DNA from: a virus
Reading direction: 5' to 3' (one strand)
IMG/VR virus record: IMGVR_UViG_3300009161_000085
Coordinates: 1 to 43,434 of that record
DNA: 43,434 bases
Part shown: positions 8,310 to 16,440 of the stretch, one piece after another
Position numbering within the stretch: the first letter of the stretch is position 1
How the letters are laid out: the number at the start of each line of letters is the position of its first letter
Made by a program: the position numbers and the translations under genes
Notes under the pieces: generated by a model
The model's database searches: none
The model's input: only the letters and a program-made list of their open reading frames with translations
Told to the model about the DNA's origin: nothing

Positions 8310-8438
8310 CACTTAATGCTGAGATCTGACCAAGATTTCTGCAGGACAAACCGTGGTTCAACCCGCGAAGAGCTTTGATCTATCCAAAGATGAAAAGGTG
8401 GTTGGTGGCACAAGGATGCCCGTTTAAAGGAGAAAAGC
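8310..8438 (+). promoter_or_regulatory. Long structured 5' leader without a coding region
   Basis: The stretch from the late promoter to the start codon at 8439 holds no credible ORF. A hairpin is visible: CGTGG at 8352-8356 with CCGCG at 8363-8367 (one G-U pair), loop TTCAAC. Its loop resembles that of the second hairpin in the 1225 leader. A shorter GGCA/TGCC stem occurs near 8407-8420, and AAGGAG precedes the ATG. I found no tRNA cloverleaf. It could be an RNA control element. Confidence 0.45.
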
Positions 8439-11400
8439 ATGGCCGTTGGTCGAATTTCCGGTCAGCTCTTGAAGGATAACCTGATCCGTTCCACACTACC
8501 AGTGGGCGAACAGAATATTGCCTTTGAGACTGATCTGTTATATATTGATATAATAAATTCTAGGATCGGTATAAAAACTGCCAATCCTCAATATCCTTTA
8601 GATGTAAACGGAACCACCAGAACTGTAAATTTAGAAGTCACCAACACTGCCAACATCAGCGATTTAACCTTGACTGGCACTTCAATAACCACCACCAATC
8701 CTGTGTTGTCCATTGCTTCACCTGACAAAATTTTATACAACAATGCCATTATAGTGGATGATTTTCAAATATCCAACAACCTCATTGAGACAACCACTTC
8801 TAACACAGATCTACAAATCAGTGCAAATGGCACAGGTATTGTGGACATTCTCAGTGATGTGGAAGTGACTGGAAATATATATGCCACGGGCAACATCACA
8901 GCAGATGGCAATATCACATTGGGAAATCAGGACACTGACAATGTGACCATCAATGCTGACATCAACAGCGATATTATACCCAATACCACAGACACTTATG
9001 ATTTAGGCACTGGTGCAAAACGTTGGAATGAAATGTTTGTTTCTGACCTAACTGTGGACAACTTAACAGTGGGCGGCAACATACTAGTGGGTGGATTGGA
9101 TCTAACTCAAACTCCTGGCAACATCATATATGTGGCCACCAATGGTGACAATGCCAACACCGGCACGCATCAAAATGATCCAGTATTGACCATTCAACAA
9201 GCCATCACATTGGCCACTGCAGGAGATTTGATACACATTTATCCAGGCACCTACACAGAAACATTTCCCATCACTGTGCCTGTGGGAGTAACTATCAAAG
9301 GCGAATCATTGCGATCAGTGTTTATTCAACCCACTGGTGGCACCATTGACCAGAATGCTTTCATATTGAATGGTGAAACCACTATTGAAGATTTAACAGT
9401 GGGCAATTTCCGTTTCAATGCTGGATTAAACAGAGGATATGCTTTTAGATATGCTGCATCATTCACAGTGACCACACGTTCACCCTATATCAAAAACGTG
9501 AGTGTGATCACCACAGGTTCTGTGACATCTGGCGCAGATCCCAGAGGATTCAACACTGGTGATGCTGGCAAAGGAGCTTATTTGGATGGCAGTTTGGCCA
9601 CAGCAGGCAGCAATGAAGCCAGTTGTTTGTTTCAAAATTGCACATTCATAACTCCAGGTGTGGATGCCATCACCATGACCAATGGAGTGAGAGTGGAATG
9701 GTTGAATTCATTCACATATTTTGCCAATAGAAGTTTGTATGCAGTGGATGGTGTGTCTGGTTTGAAAGGCACTGGAAAAACACTGCTGAAAGTGGATGGC
9801 TTATCAGGACCTGCAGTGATTGCTGGTCAAACCATCACTTACAAAGATGTGGACAATGTTACAGTTTTGGGCACAGGCACCATTGCCACAGTGGATGGAA
9901 CAAAAATTTATCTCACAGGCAAAGTTGTAGGATTTGAAAATGCCACAGACCGTCCAGGTAAAACTGTCACATCTCATGGCAATGCACAATTGAGCACAGC
10001 TCAAATTAAATATGGCAGCAGTAGTTTATTATTGGATGGTGTAGGCGATTATTTGAGCATTGCCACGCAGGCAGACTTTGGCTATGCATCTGGAAATTTT
10101 ACCATTGAGTTCTGGTTAAGAATCACCAGCTTGGGCAATCAAGTGATCATCGAACAGAGATCAGCATCGGCTCTCAACAATCCAATGATCCATATTAATA
10201 GTGGAGTAATAAAATATTACGCAGCTGCCGCTAACAGAATCACAGGCTCCACTACTATTGCCATCAACACTTGGTATCATGTGGCTGTAAGCAAAAGCAG
10301 TGGCACCACCAAACTGTTCGTGAATGGCACACAGGAAGGCAGTTCTTATGTGGACGCCAACGACTATGGCAGCACATCCACTTTGATTGTGGGAGCTGAC
10401 TATTTGTACGCCAATACGCTATCTGCCTATCTAGATGATTTAAGAATTGTCAAAAGCGCAGCAATATACACCAGTAATTTTACAGCACCCACCACTCAGT
10501 TGACTGCTACTCCCAACACTGTGCTGTTGTTGAATTTCAACGGTATTAATGCAGCTACCACTATGGAAGACTCAGTGGAAGGCGCACAATTTATAAGTTT
10601 TTCAGGCGGAGGTGTGGCCACCAGTTTTGTTAATGTGGACTACACAGACTTTGGCGCAGAAGTGAGAAGCATAGCATCTGCTTCTATCTATGGCAATTAC
10701 GGAGCATACGGTTCTGGAGCAGGAGTATTGATGTATTTGATTGGACACAATTTTGCCTACATTGGTTTAGGCAAAGAAGTGGACAATGATCCATCCACGG
10801 CCATACAGGTCAACGAAGTGATAGAATTATCCAACGCAAGAATATTTTACAGTTCAGTGGATCACAAAGGTGATTTCCGAGTGGGAGATTTATTCTATGT
10901 GAATCAAGCAGACGGTACAGTAACGTTCACTTCTGCTTTCACCAACATTGCTTCCAGCAGCACATTAACTTTCACTTCTGGTGGACATACCACTATCATT
11001 GATGGATCTTATATTCAACAAGACAATGTGAAATTGAGCGGCAACACCATTGAAAGTACCACAGGAGCATTGAATTTGGATGCAGACAATGGACAGATCA
11101 ATCTATTGGACAATGTGAGCATCTCAGGCGACTTGGATGTCACAGGAGATGTCAGCATTGGTGGAAATATTACCATTGGTGATCAAACCACTGACACTTT
11201 GAGCATTGTGGCAGCTATTACCAGCGACATCATTCCACAAACCACTAACACATACAATTTGGGCAGTGCAGCTAAAAATTGGAACACAGTGTACAGTTCC
11301 ACCATCAATGTGGATGGCAACATCAGAATTGAAAACAATTTGATCACCACACAGACCACCAATTCAAATCTACAATTGAGTGGTGCTGGCACAGGCAGTG

Positions 11401-12167
11401 TGGAGATAGAAAATTTTAGAATCAACGACAACACCATCACCAATACCACTGGTGATATGACCTTTACTCCGGCCACAGGTGTCACGGTGTTCACAGGCAC
11501 AGGCAGTGTGAGATTGCCAGCAGGTGGTAACGCTGCCAGACCTGCCATACCCACTGCGGGCATGATCAGATACAACACTGATTCCAATCTATTTGAAGGT
11601 TATGATGGCAGTTGGACTGTGCTGCAAGGTGTGTATGATTTGGATCGCAACACCTACATCACTCCAGAATTAACTCCTGGAGCCAATGACAACACCATAA
11701 GATTTTACAGCAACAACACTTTGGTGGCAGATGTCAACAGCACTCGTTTTGATGTGAACACATTACAAGTGGACAGCATCACCATATCAGGCAACACATT
11801 GACCACCACAGGTACTAACCAAGATTTGATATTGAATGCCAACGGCACAGGCATCATCAGAATTGAAAATTTAAATTTTCAAACCAACACCATTACCAAT
11901 TATGTGACAAATGCTCCCATCATATTTGAAACCACCGGTGATGGTTATGTGGATTTGAGTCAGGCAGGCGGAGTGCGTATACCTTATGGATTGTCTGCAC
12001 AGAAACCCTCTGCTCCTGTGATAGGATTGATGAGATACAATCAAGATGATTTGTATGTGGAAATTTATGACGGGTCAAACTGGGTGTCTGTGGCAGGATC
12101 AGGCGGTGCTGTAACACTCACACAAGCAGAGCAATTTGCAATAGAATATGCACTTACTTTAGGATAA
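8439..12167 (+). CDS. Large beta-helix tail-fibre-like protein, paralogue of the 1317-aa protein, with its own LamG-like insertion
   Basis: The protein has 1242 aa. The N-terminus (VGRISGQLLKDNL, AFETDLLYI, SRIGIKT, LDVNGTT) and the beta-helix core from about residue 228 (IIYVATNGDNANTG, IHIYPGTYTETFPI, IKGESLRSVFIQP, TRSPYIKNV) match the preceding gene. RIFYSSVDHKGDFRVGD occurs near 10846-10896. A LamG-like domain occupies about residues 518-734 (FTIEFWLRI, NTWYHVAVSKSSG, LFVNGTQEG, AYLDDLRIVKSA), at a different place from the LamG of the paralogue. Two RYN repeats (MIRYNTDSNLFEGYDGSW, LMRYNQDDLYVEIYDGSNW) close the C-terminus. AAGGAG precedes the start. Probably a receptor-binding or side-fibre protein, with trimeric assembly inferred from family behaviour. 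Confidence 0.85.
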   Translation: MAVGRISGQLLKDNLIRSTLPVGEQNIAFETDLLYIDIINSRIGIKTANPQYPLDVNGTTRTVNLEVTNTANISDLTLTGTSITTTNPVLSIASPDKILYNNAIIVDDFQISNNLIETTTSNTDLQISANGTGIVDILSDVEVTGNIYATGNITADGNITLGNQDTDNVTINADINSDIIPNTTDTYDLGTGAKRWNEMFVSDLTVDNLTVGGNILVGGLDLTQTPGNIIYVATNGDNANTGTHQNDPVLTIQQAITLATAGDLIHIYPGTYTETFPITVPVGVTIKGESLRSVFIQPTGGTIDQNAFILNGETTIEDLTVGNFRFNAGLNRGYAFRYAASFTVTTRSPYIKNVSVITTGSVTSGADPRGFNTGDAGKGAYLDGSLATAGSNEASCLFQNCTFITPGVDAITMTNGVRVEWLNSFTYFANRSLYAVDGVSGLKGTGKTLLKVDGLSGPAVIAGQTITYKDVDNVTVLGTGTIATVDGTKIYLTGKVVGFENATDRPGKTVTSHGNAQLSTAQIKYGSSSLLLDGVGDYLSIATQADFGYASGNFTIEFWLRITSLGNQVIIEQRSASALNNPMIHINSGVIKYYAAAANRITGSTTIAINTWYHVAVSKSSGTTKLFVNGTQEGSSYVDANDYGSTSTLIVGADYLYANTLSAYLDDLRIVKSAAIYTSNFTAPTTQLTATPNTVLLLNFNGINAATTMEDSVEGAQFISFSGGGVATSFVNVDYTDFGAEVRSIASASIYGNYGAYGSGAGVLMYLIGHNFAYIGLGKEVDNDPSTAIQVNEVIELSNARIFYSSVDHKGDFRVGDLFYVNQADGTVTFTSAFTNIASSSTLTFTSGGHTTIIDGSYIQQDNVKLSGNTIESTTGALNLDADNGQINLLDNVSISGDLDVTGDVSIGGNITIGDQTTDTLSIVAAITSDIIPQTTNTYNLGSAAKNWNTVYSSTINVDGNIRIENNLITTQTTNSNLQLSGAGTGSVEIENFRINDNTITNTTGDMTFTPATGVTVFTGTGSVRLPAGGNAARPAIPTAGMIRYNTDSNLFEGYDGSWTVLQGVYDLDRNTYITPELTPGANDNTIRFYSNNTLVADVNSTRFDVNTLQVDSITISGNTLTTTGTNQDLILNANGTGIIRIENLNFQTNTITNYVTNAPIIFETTGDGYVDLSQAGGVRIPYGLSAQKPSAPVIGLMRYNQDDLYVEIYDGSNWVSVAGSGGAVTLTQAEQFAIEYALTLG
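9990..10640 (+). other. LamG-like domain inserted within the beta-helix region of the 1242-aa protein
   Basis: The jelly-roll pattern is YLSIATQADFG, FTIEFWLRITS, NTWYHVAVSKSSG, LFVNGTQEG, LDDLRIVKSAAIYTSNF. It sits between SFTYFANRSLYA and FGAEVRSIASASIYGNYGA, two motifs that are only about 65 residues apart in the paralogue. LamG-type domains usually bind glycans or proteins. Base composition resembles the surrounding gene, unlike the LamG at 6760-7375. Confidence 0.7.
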
Positions 12168-12184
12168 AACATATGACACAAACG

Positions 12185-12192
12185 GTTAAATA
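12185..12192 (+). promoter_or_regulatory. T4-type late promoter (GTTAAATA)
   Basis: Matches TAAATA of the late consensus, followed by CAC. It is intergenic, 25 nt before the start codon at 12218. Confidence 0.55.
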
Positions 12193-12217
12193 CACACAGA
12201 AATAGGACACAAATCAC

Positions 12218-12547
12218 ATGGCAACAGCGTTCAAAAACAAGATTATCAGTGCAGTAGGCACCAGTCCTGTGAAGATATATGAAGGTCCTGTGGGAGTGGA
12301 AACCACTGTGATTGGGCTCAGTTTGGCCAATATTTCTGCAGGCATAATCACTGTCAGTGTGTTTGTGCAGGACGACACCAGTGCTCAAGCATTTTACATA
12401 AAAAACGCACAGATATCACCAGCATCATCATTGAGAGTGGTGGTGAGCGGAGAAAAATTAATCATACCAGCTGAATATGATCTGTTTGTGGAGAGCAACA
12501 CAGCAGCAGCAGTGGATGTGGTAATGAGCTATGTGGAGATAACATAA
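12218..12547 (+). CDS. Small beta-sandwich virion protein
   Basis: This 109-aa protein starts MATAFKNKIISAVGTSPVKIY and is predicted to be all beta. It ends in DVVMSYVEIT, resembling the end of the 107-aa protein at 2634. The order of strands (IISAVG, VIGLSLANIS, ISVFVQD-like, LRVVVSGEKLIIPAEYDLFV) suggests a capsid-decoration or fibre-associated fold. It follows its own late-type promoter. The next gene starts 2 nt after its stop, indicating translational coupling. No enzymatic motif is visible and I cannot name the family. Confidence 0.75.
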   Translation: MATAFKNKIISAVGTSPVKIYEGPVGVETTVIGLSLANISAGIITVSVFVQDDTSAQAFYIKNAQISPASSLRVVVSGEKLIIPAEYDLFVESNTAAAVDVVMSYVEIT

Positions 12548-12548
12548 T

Positions 12549-13025
12549 ATGCAATACATCGGTCAAACAATTGCCAACACCATTAAAAGTCACAAGGATA
12601 GATATTTCTATGGCCTGCGTAGAACTGATGCAGGTGAACTGTATCTGGCCAAGGTGGATCAAACAGAACTAGGTGACAGTGTGACCATCAACAACCCAGG
12701 ATTGGCATCTGCCAACTATGAGGAATGGGCTGAAGGACAGGATTTTTTTGATGGTAGAGATGTGAATCACGATAAAATTTATACCAATTTAAAATATGAA
12801 CAGTACAGATGGGATGATGTCAACTTGTATTACTATATCAATTCCGAAGGTGAATTGGTGGTGCGAATCAATCATCCTATTGATATGGAAAATCCAGGAG
12901 CAGCAGCCAGCGCTTACACCTATCCCAATGTGAGCGAAATACCTCTGTTCACAGGAGCTTCTATCAAATGGGATCAAGACACCATCACTTTTGACAACAA
13001 TGAATCTTCATGGGACAGAACTTAA
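12549..13025 (+). CDS. Structural protein with YFYGLRRTDAGELYL motif
   Basis: This 158-aa protein contains RYFYGLRRTDAGELYLAKVD near residues 18-37, then DFFDGRDVNHDKIY, YEQYRWDD and YYYINSEGELVVRIN. All of these recur in the 119-aa protein at 14383, so the two are paralogues flanking the 433-aa fibre gene. This copy has an extra C-terminal extension of about 40 residues. Similar proteins occur among structural genes of T4-like marine phages, but their function is not established. There is no Shine-Dalgarno; the start is 2 nt after the previous stop, so coupling is likely. Confidence 0.8.
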   Translation: MQYIGQTIANTIKSHKDRYFYGLRRTDAGELYLAKVDQTELGDSVTINNPGLASANYEEWAEGQDFFDGRDVNHDKIYTNLKYEQYRWDDVNLYYYINSEGELVVRINHPIDMENPGAAASAYTYPNVSEIPLFTGASIKWDQDTITFDNNESSWDRT

Positions 13026-13043
13026 AAGGTATATTTGTATTAT

Positions 13044-13051
13044 GGTAAATA
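13044..13051 (+). promoter_or_regulatory. Possible late promoter (GGTAAATA)
   Basis: Matches TAAATA but is followed by T, not the C seen at most other sites. It lies in the 51-nt gap before the 433-aa fibre gene, 25 nt upstream of the ATG. Confidence 0.45.
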
Positions 13052-13076
13052 TTAACAAACACAATCAAGGACACAC

Positions 13077-14378
13077 ATGGTAAAACAGATAATCAATGAT
13101 GGCGTAACACCCAATGATGGTCAGGGAGATAATCTAAGAGCCGGAGCTATCAAAATCAATTCAAATTTTGACGAAATTTACTCAGCCTTGGGCAATGGAG
13201 TCAGTCTGACTGTGATCAACAACAATCTGATCACTGCCACAGGTCAAAATAAAATCACTTTCAAATACAACAATTTGGCAGGTTTGCCCAATGCTACCAC
13301 CTACAGTGGCATGTTTGGTTTCACCAGTGACACTGACAAGGCTTATGTGGCTGTGGATGGCACATGGACAGAATTATTAACCACTGCTTCCAGCATCAAC
13401 TCTCTGAGTGATGTGAACACCACAGCAGTGCCTGCAGATGGACAAGCTCTATTATGGAACGCAGCCACTTCCAATTGGATTCCTGGCACAGTCAGCGGAG
13501 GAGGCGGAGGCGCAGCAGCCACTACTTTTTTAGCTCTCACAGACACTCCAGCCAACTACACAGCAGCCGGCAGTAGATTTGTCAAAGTCAACAGTGGAGC
13601 AACTGGATTAGAATTTGTGGCAGGCATTCAAAGTTCTGATGTCAGTGCCATATCAATCAATTCACTGTCAGATGTGGACACAGCCACAACATTGCCTTCA
13701 GTGGGACAGGTTTTAAAATGGAATGGCACCAATTGGGTACCAGCAGCAGATGCCACGTCAGGTGGTGGTGGAACCAATGCTGACACACTGGATGGATTTG
13801 ACAGCACATATTTCTTAAATTATCAGAATTTGACCAACCAGCCCACCATACCAACCACTTTTTTAGCTCTCACAGACACTCCAGCCAACTACACATCAGC
13901 AGGTGGCAGATTTGTCAAAGTGAACGCAGGAGCCACTGCACTGGAATTTACCAGCGTGAGTATTCCTGCCACATTGGATGATCTCACAGATGTGGTGATA
14001 TCTGCACCCACAGTGGGAGACATGCTGTACTACAATGGCACCAACTGGGTCAAACAGAATGGTCCCATAATCAGATGGAGTTTGTCTGCCAGTGGCAGTG
14101 CTGATTACGTGTACACTGGTCCAGGTTTTTATGCATCCACCAATGATCCCACTCTGTATCTGCACAGAGGAACCACATACATTTTCAGCAACACTGTGCA
14201 TGCCACTCATCCTTTGGAAATCAGAGTGAGCAATGGAGGTGCTGCATACACCAATGGAATATCTGGTGCTGGCACTGACACTGTAACTTTCACAGTGCCC
14301 ATGGATGCTCCCGGCACACTGTATTATCAATGCACAGTGCATTCAAGCATGGGCAATACCATCAACATTGTAACTTAA
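13077..14378 (+). CDS. Fibre protein with internal repeats and a C-terminal cupredoxin-like domain
   Basis: The protein has 433 aa. The N-terminus (QIINDGVTPNDGQGDNLR, INSNFDEIYSALG) is a familiar phage structural opening. The middle holds repeats: SINSLSDV..T and WNxxxxNWxP phrases, and two copies of FLALTDTPANYT.AG.RFVKVN.GAT.LEF, partly as a 39-bp identical DNA repeat. The last 105 residues form a cupredoxin-like beta-sandwich (PTLYLHRGTTYIFSN, TVHATHPLEIR, TFTVPMDAPGTLYYQCTVHSSMG). His375 or His378, Cys419, His422 and Met425 match the spacing of type-1 copper ligands. Copper binding is inferred, and the domain could instead be purely structural. It sits between two paralogous small structural genes. 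Confidence 0.8.
   Translation: MVKQIINDGVTPNDGQGDNLRAGAIKINSNFDEIYSALGNGVSLTVINNNLITATGQNKITFKYNNLAGLPNATTYSGMFGFTSDTDKAYVAVDGTWTELLTTASSINSLSDVNTTAVPADGQALLWNAATSNWIPGTVSGGGGGAAATTFLALTDTPANYTAAGSRFVKVNSGATGLEFVAGIQSSDVSAISINSLSDVDTATTLPSVGQVLKWNGTNWVPAADATSGGGGTNADTLDGFDSTYFLNYQNLTNQPTIPTTFLALTDTPANYTSAGGRFVKVNAGATALEFTSVSIPATLDDLTDVVISAPTVGDMLYYNGTNWVKQNGPIIRWSLSASGSADYVYTGPGFYASTNDPTLYLHRGTTYIFSNTVHATHPLEIRVSNGGAAYTNGISGAGTDTVTFTVPMDAPGTLYYQCTVHSSMGNTINIVT
13524..13895 (+). repeat. 39-bp direct repeat inside the 433-aa fibre gene (13524-13562 and 13857-13895)
   Basis: Both copies begin ACTTTTTTAGCTCTCACAGA and continue identically for 39 bases, encoding FLALTDTPANYT. They start 333 bp apart, a multiple of three, so recombination between them would delete or duplicate 111 codons in frame. 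Confidence 0.9.
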
Positions 14379-14382
14379 AAAT

Positions 14383-14742
14383 ATGAACAACGAACAACAC
14401 ATTGAACAGATAGAAGAAACACTGGGATCCAGCAGATATTTCTATGGCCTGCGCAGAACTGATGCAGGTGAATTGTATCTGGGCAAGGTGGATCTCATGA
14501 GTGCCAACAGCACAGATGCATTGCAGATCAATCTGCCAGGCAATCCCACTGAAAATCTACCCAGCTTTGCCAGAGGAGTGGATTTTTTTGAAGGCAGAGA
14601 TGTGGAGCACACTAAAATTTATGATAATTTAAACTATGAACAATTTCGTTGGGACAGCAGAAATATTTTGTATTACATTGATTCTGAAGGACAACTGGTT
14701 CTCAGAGTGAATGAACCATACACTTACCCTGTAGGAATATAA
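14383..14742 (+). CDS. Structural protein, short paralogue of the 158-aa protein at 12549
   Basis: The protein has 119 aa, with RYFYGLRRTDAGELYLGKVD near residues 19-38, then DFFEGRDVEHTKIYDNLNYE, FRWDSRNILYYIDSEGQL and VLRVNEPYTYPVGI. It is collinear with the 158-aa protein and lacks that protein's C-terminal tail. It begins 4 nt after the 433-aa gene and ends 1 nt before the 1794-aa gene, so it is clearly in the same transcript. The repetition of this gene type before fibre genes suggests a fibre-attachment or chaperone-like role, but that is only inference from position. Confidence 0.8.
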   Translation: MNNEQHIEQIEETLGSSRYFYGLRRTDAGELYLGKVDLMSANSTDALQINLPGNPTENLPSFARGVDFFEGRDVEHTKIYDNLNYEQFRWDSRNILYYIDSEGQLVLRVNEPYTYPVGI

Positions 14743-14743
14743 C

Positions 14744-16440
14744 ATGCCAGAATTTAAAATTGAACGCATACGTTTTAGATGGAGAGACTCTTGGTCTGCC
14801 ACCACAGTGTACATCAAAGATGATGTGGTGCGTTTCGGAGCCAAAGTGTATGTGTGCTTGATAGCTCACACTGCCAATGCAAATTTTTACACAGATTTTG
14901 ACAATGCCTCTCCCAAATGGAGTCAGATGTTGGATGGACAAAGCTGGACTGGTGATTGGACTCCCAGCACTTTCTACAAGATCAATGACATAGCCAAACT
15001 GGGTTCCACATTGTGGATCTGTTTGGAACCACACACCTCCAATGCAGATGCAGAAGATGCATTATCAGGTGATGAAGCCAAATGGACTGTGTTTGCAGAA
15101 GGTGAAAACTGGCGCGGTGATTGGACTCCCAGCACTGCATACATCAAAGGTGATTTGATTCGTTATGGTGGAAGATTATATCTCTGCGCATTGTATCATG
15201 TGAGTGCCACAGCGTTGGAAGGATTGGAATTGGATCTACCCAACTGGACCTTGTACACAAGAAATTTAGATTACAAACTGGAATGGAATGTCAACACCAG
15301 ATACCGATCAGATGAGTTGGTCAAGTATGGTGGCATAGTGTACAGAGTGATCACAGGACATCAAAGTGCTGTGAGCAATGTGTATGTGAATCCCAACTTC
15401 ACCACAGACAGTGTGGCTGGCATGGGTGCTGCTTTCAAAGTTTTTAGAGTGGGTGCTGTGTATCACGTGCAGTTCACCAACACTGGAATGGATTTCAGTG
15501 CGTCTGATCAGATCACTGTATTGGGCACACAGTTGGGTGGATTTGCACCCAGCAACAATCTCATAATCACTGCATTGTCAGTGGAGACAGATGGAGCCAT
15601 CATAAATTATTCTGTCACAGGCACAGCAGAAATCACTGCAGATGGATTGGAAGCTGATTTTGGAAAATTTGAAACAGTGATTGACGGCATAGAATACAAA
15701 GGCGATTACACTCAATACACCAGATACAAAAAAAATGATATTGTGAAGTATGGTGGATCCAGTCTTTGGATCTGTATGGATGCAACGAATGTAGGTGTAT
15801 TTGCTGACAGCGCAGTGCTGGATGAAAGCAAATGGGATATCTGGTTGCCTGGTTTGGGATTTGAAGCACTATGGAGTGCAACCACTTATTATCAACAGGG
15901 TGATGTGGTGATGTATGGCGGATACAGCTATGTGTGTTTGTTGAGCAACATAAATGTACTGCCCACTGTGGCAGTTGACAGCAGCAGTGCTTGGGAATTA
16001 ATGGTACCAGGTTATAACTTGAGAGGTGACTGGCAGGATGATGACAGCACAGCAACCACTCAGTACAAAACTGGTGACGTGGTGCGCAGCGGAGGTAATT
16101 TATACATTGCTGTGCGAGACAATGCAGGTGATCTACCACTGGAAGAAACTGCTTATGATCCTGGCACTGATTCACCTTATCCTTGGCAATTGTTGGTCAC
16201 AGGTAAAAGATGGAGAGGACCTTGGTACGAGGTTGATCCCGTAACTCAACAGAATAGATTTTATTATCCTGGTGACGTGGTCACTGTGGCAGGCACCACT
16301 TTTGCCTGTGTGGAATATCATGAAGCTGACATATCAGCTGCCAAACCCACTCTGGATTTGGAGAGTGAAGCTGTAGGACCTTTGTGGGTCAAATTAGCTC
16401 AAGGTGGCGTGGCCAATGTGTTGGAACATGTGGGAGATAT
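14744..16440 (+). repeat. Eight CBM5/12-like repeats in protein A
   Basis: Each unit is about 50-70 residues with pattern W.G.W...T.Y..GD.V.YGG..Y.C...H.......W. Examples are the units starting WTGDWTPSTFY, WRGDWTPSTAY, YKGDYTQYTRY, FEALWSATTYY and LRGDWQDD. The aromatic spacing is that of chitin/cellulose-binding type-3 modules. Unit 4 carries a foreign insertion at about 15420-15650. Confidence 0.75.

Noticed and set aside
8340-8438. tRNA-like GGTTCAACCC string in the leader of the 1242-aa gene
   Set aside because: The flanking stems do not pair as a T-arm, and no acceptor stem, anticodon arm or D-arm could be placed around it.
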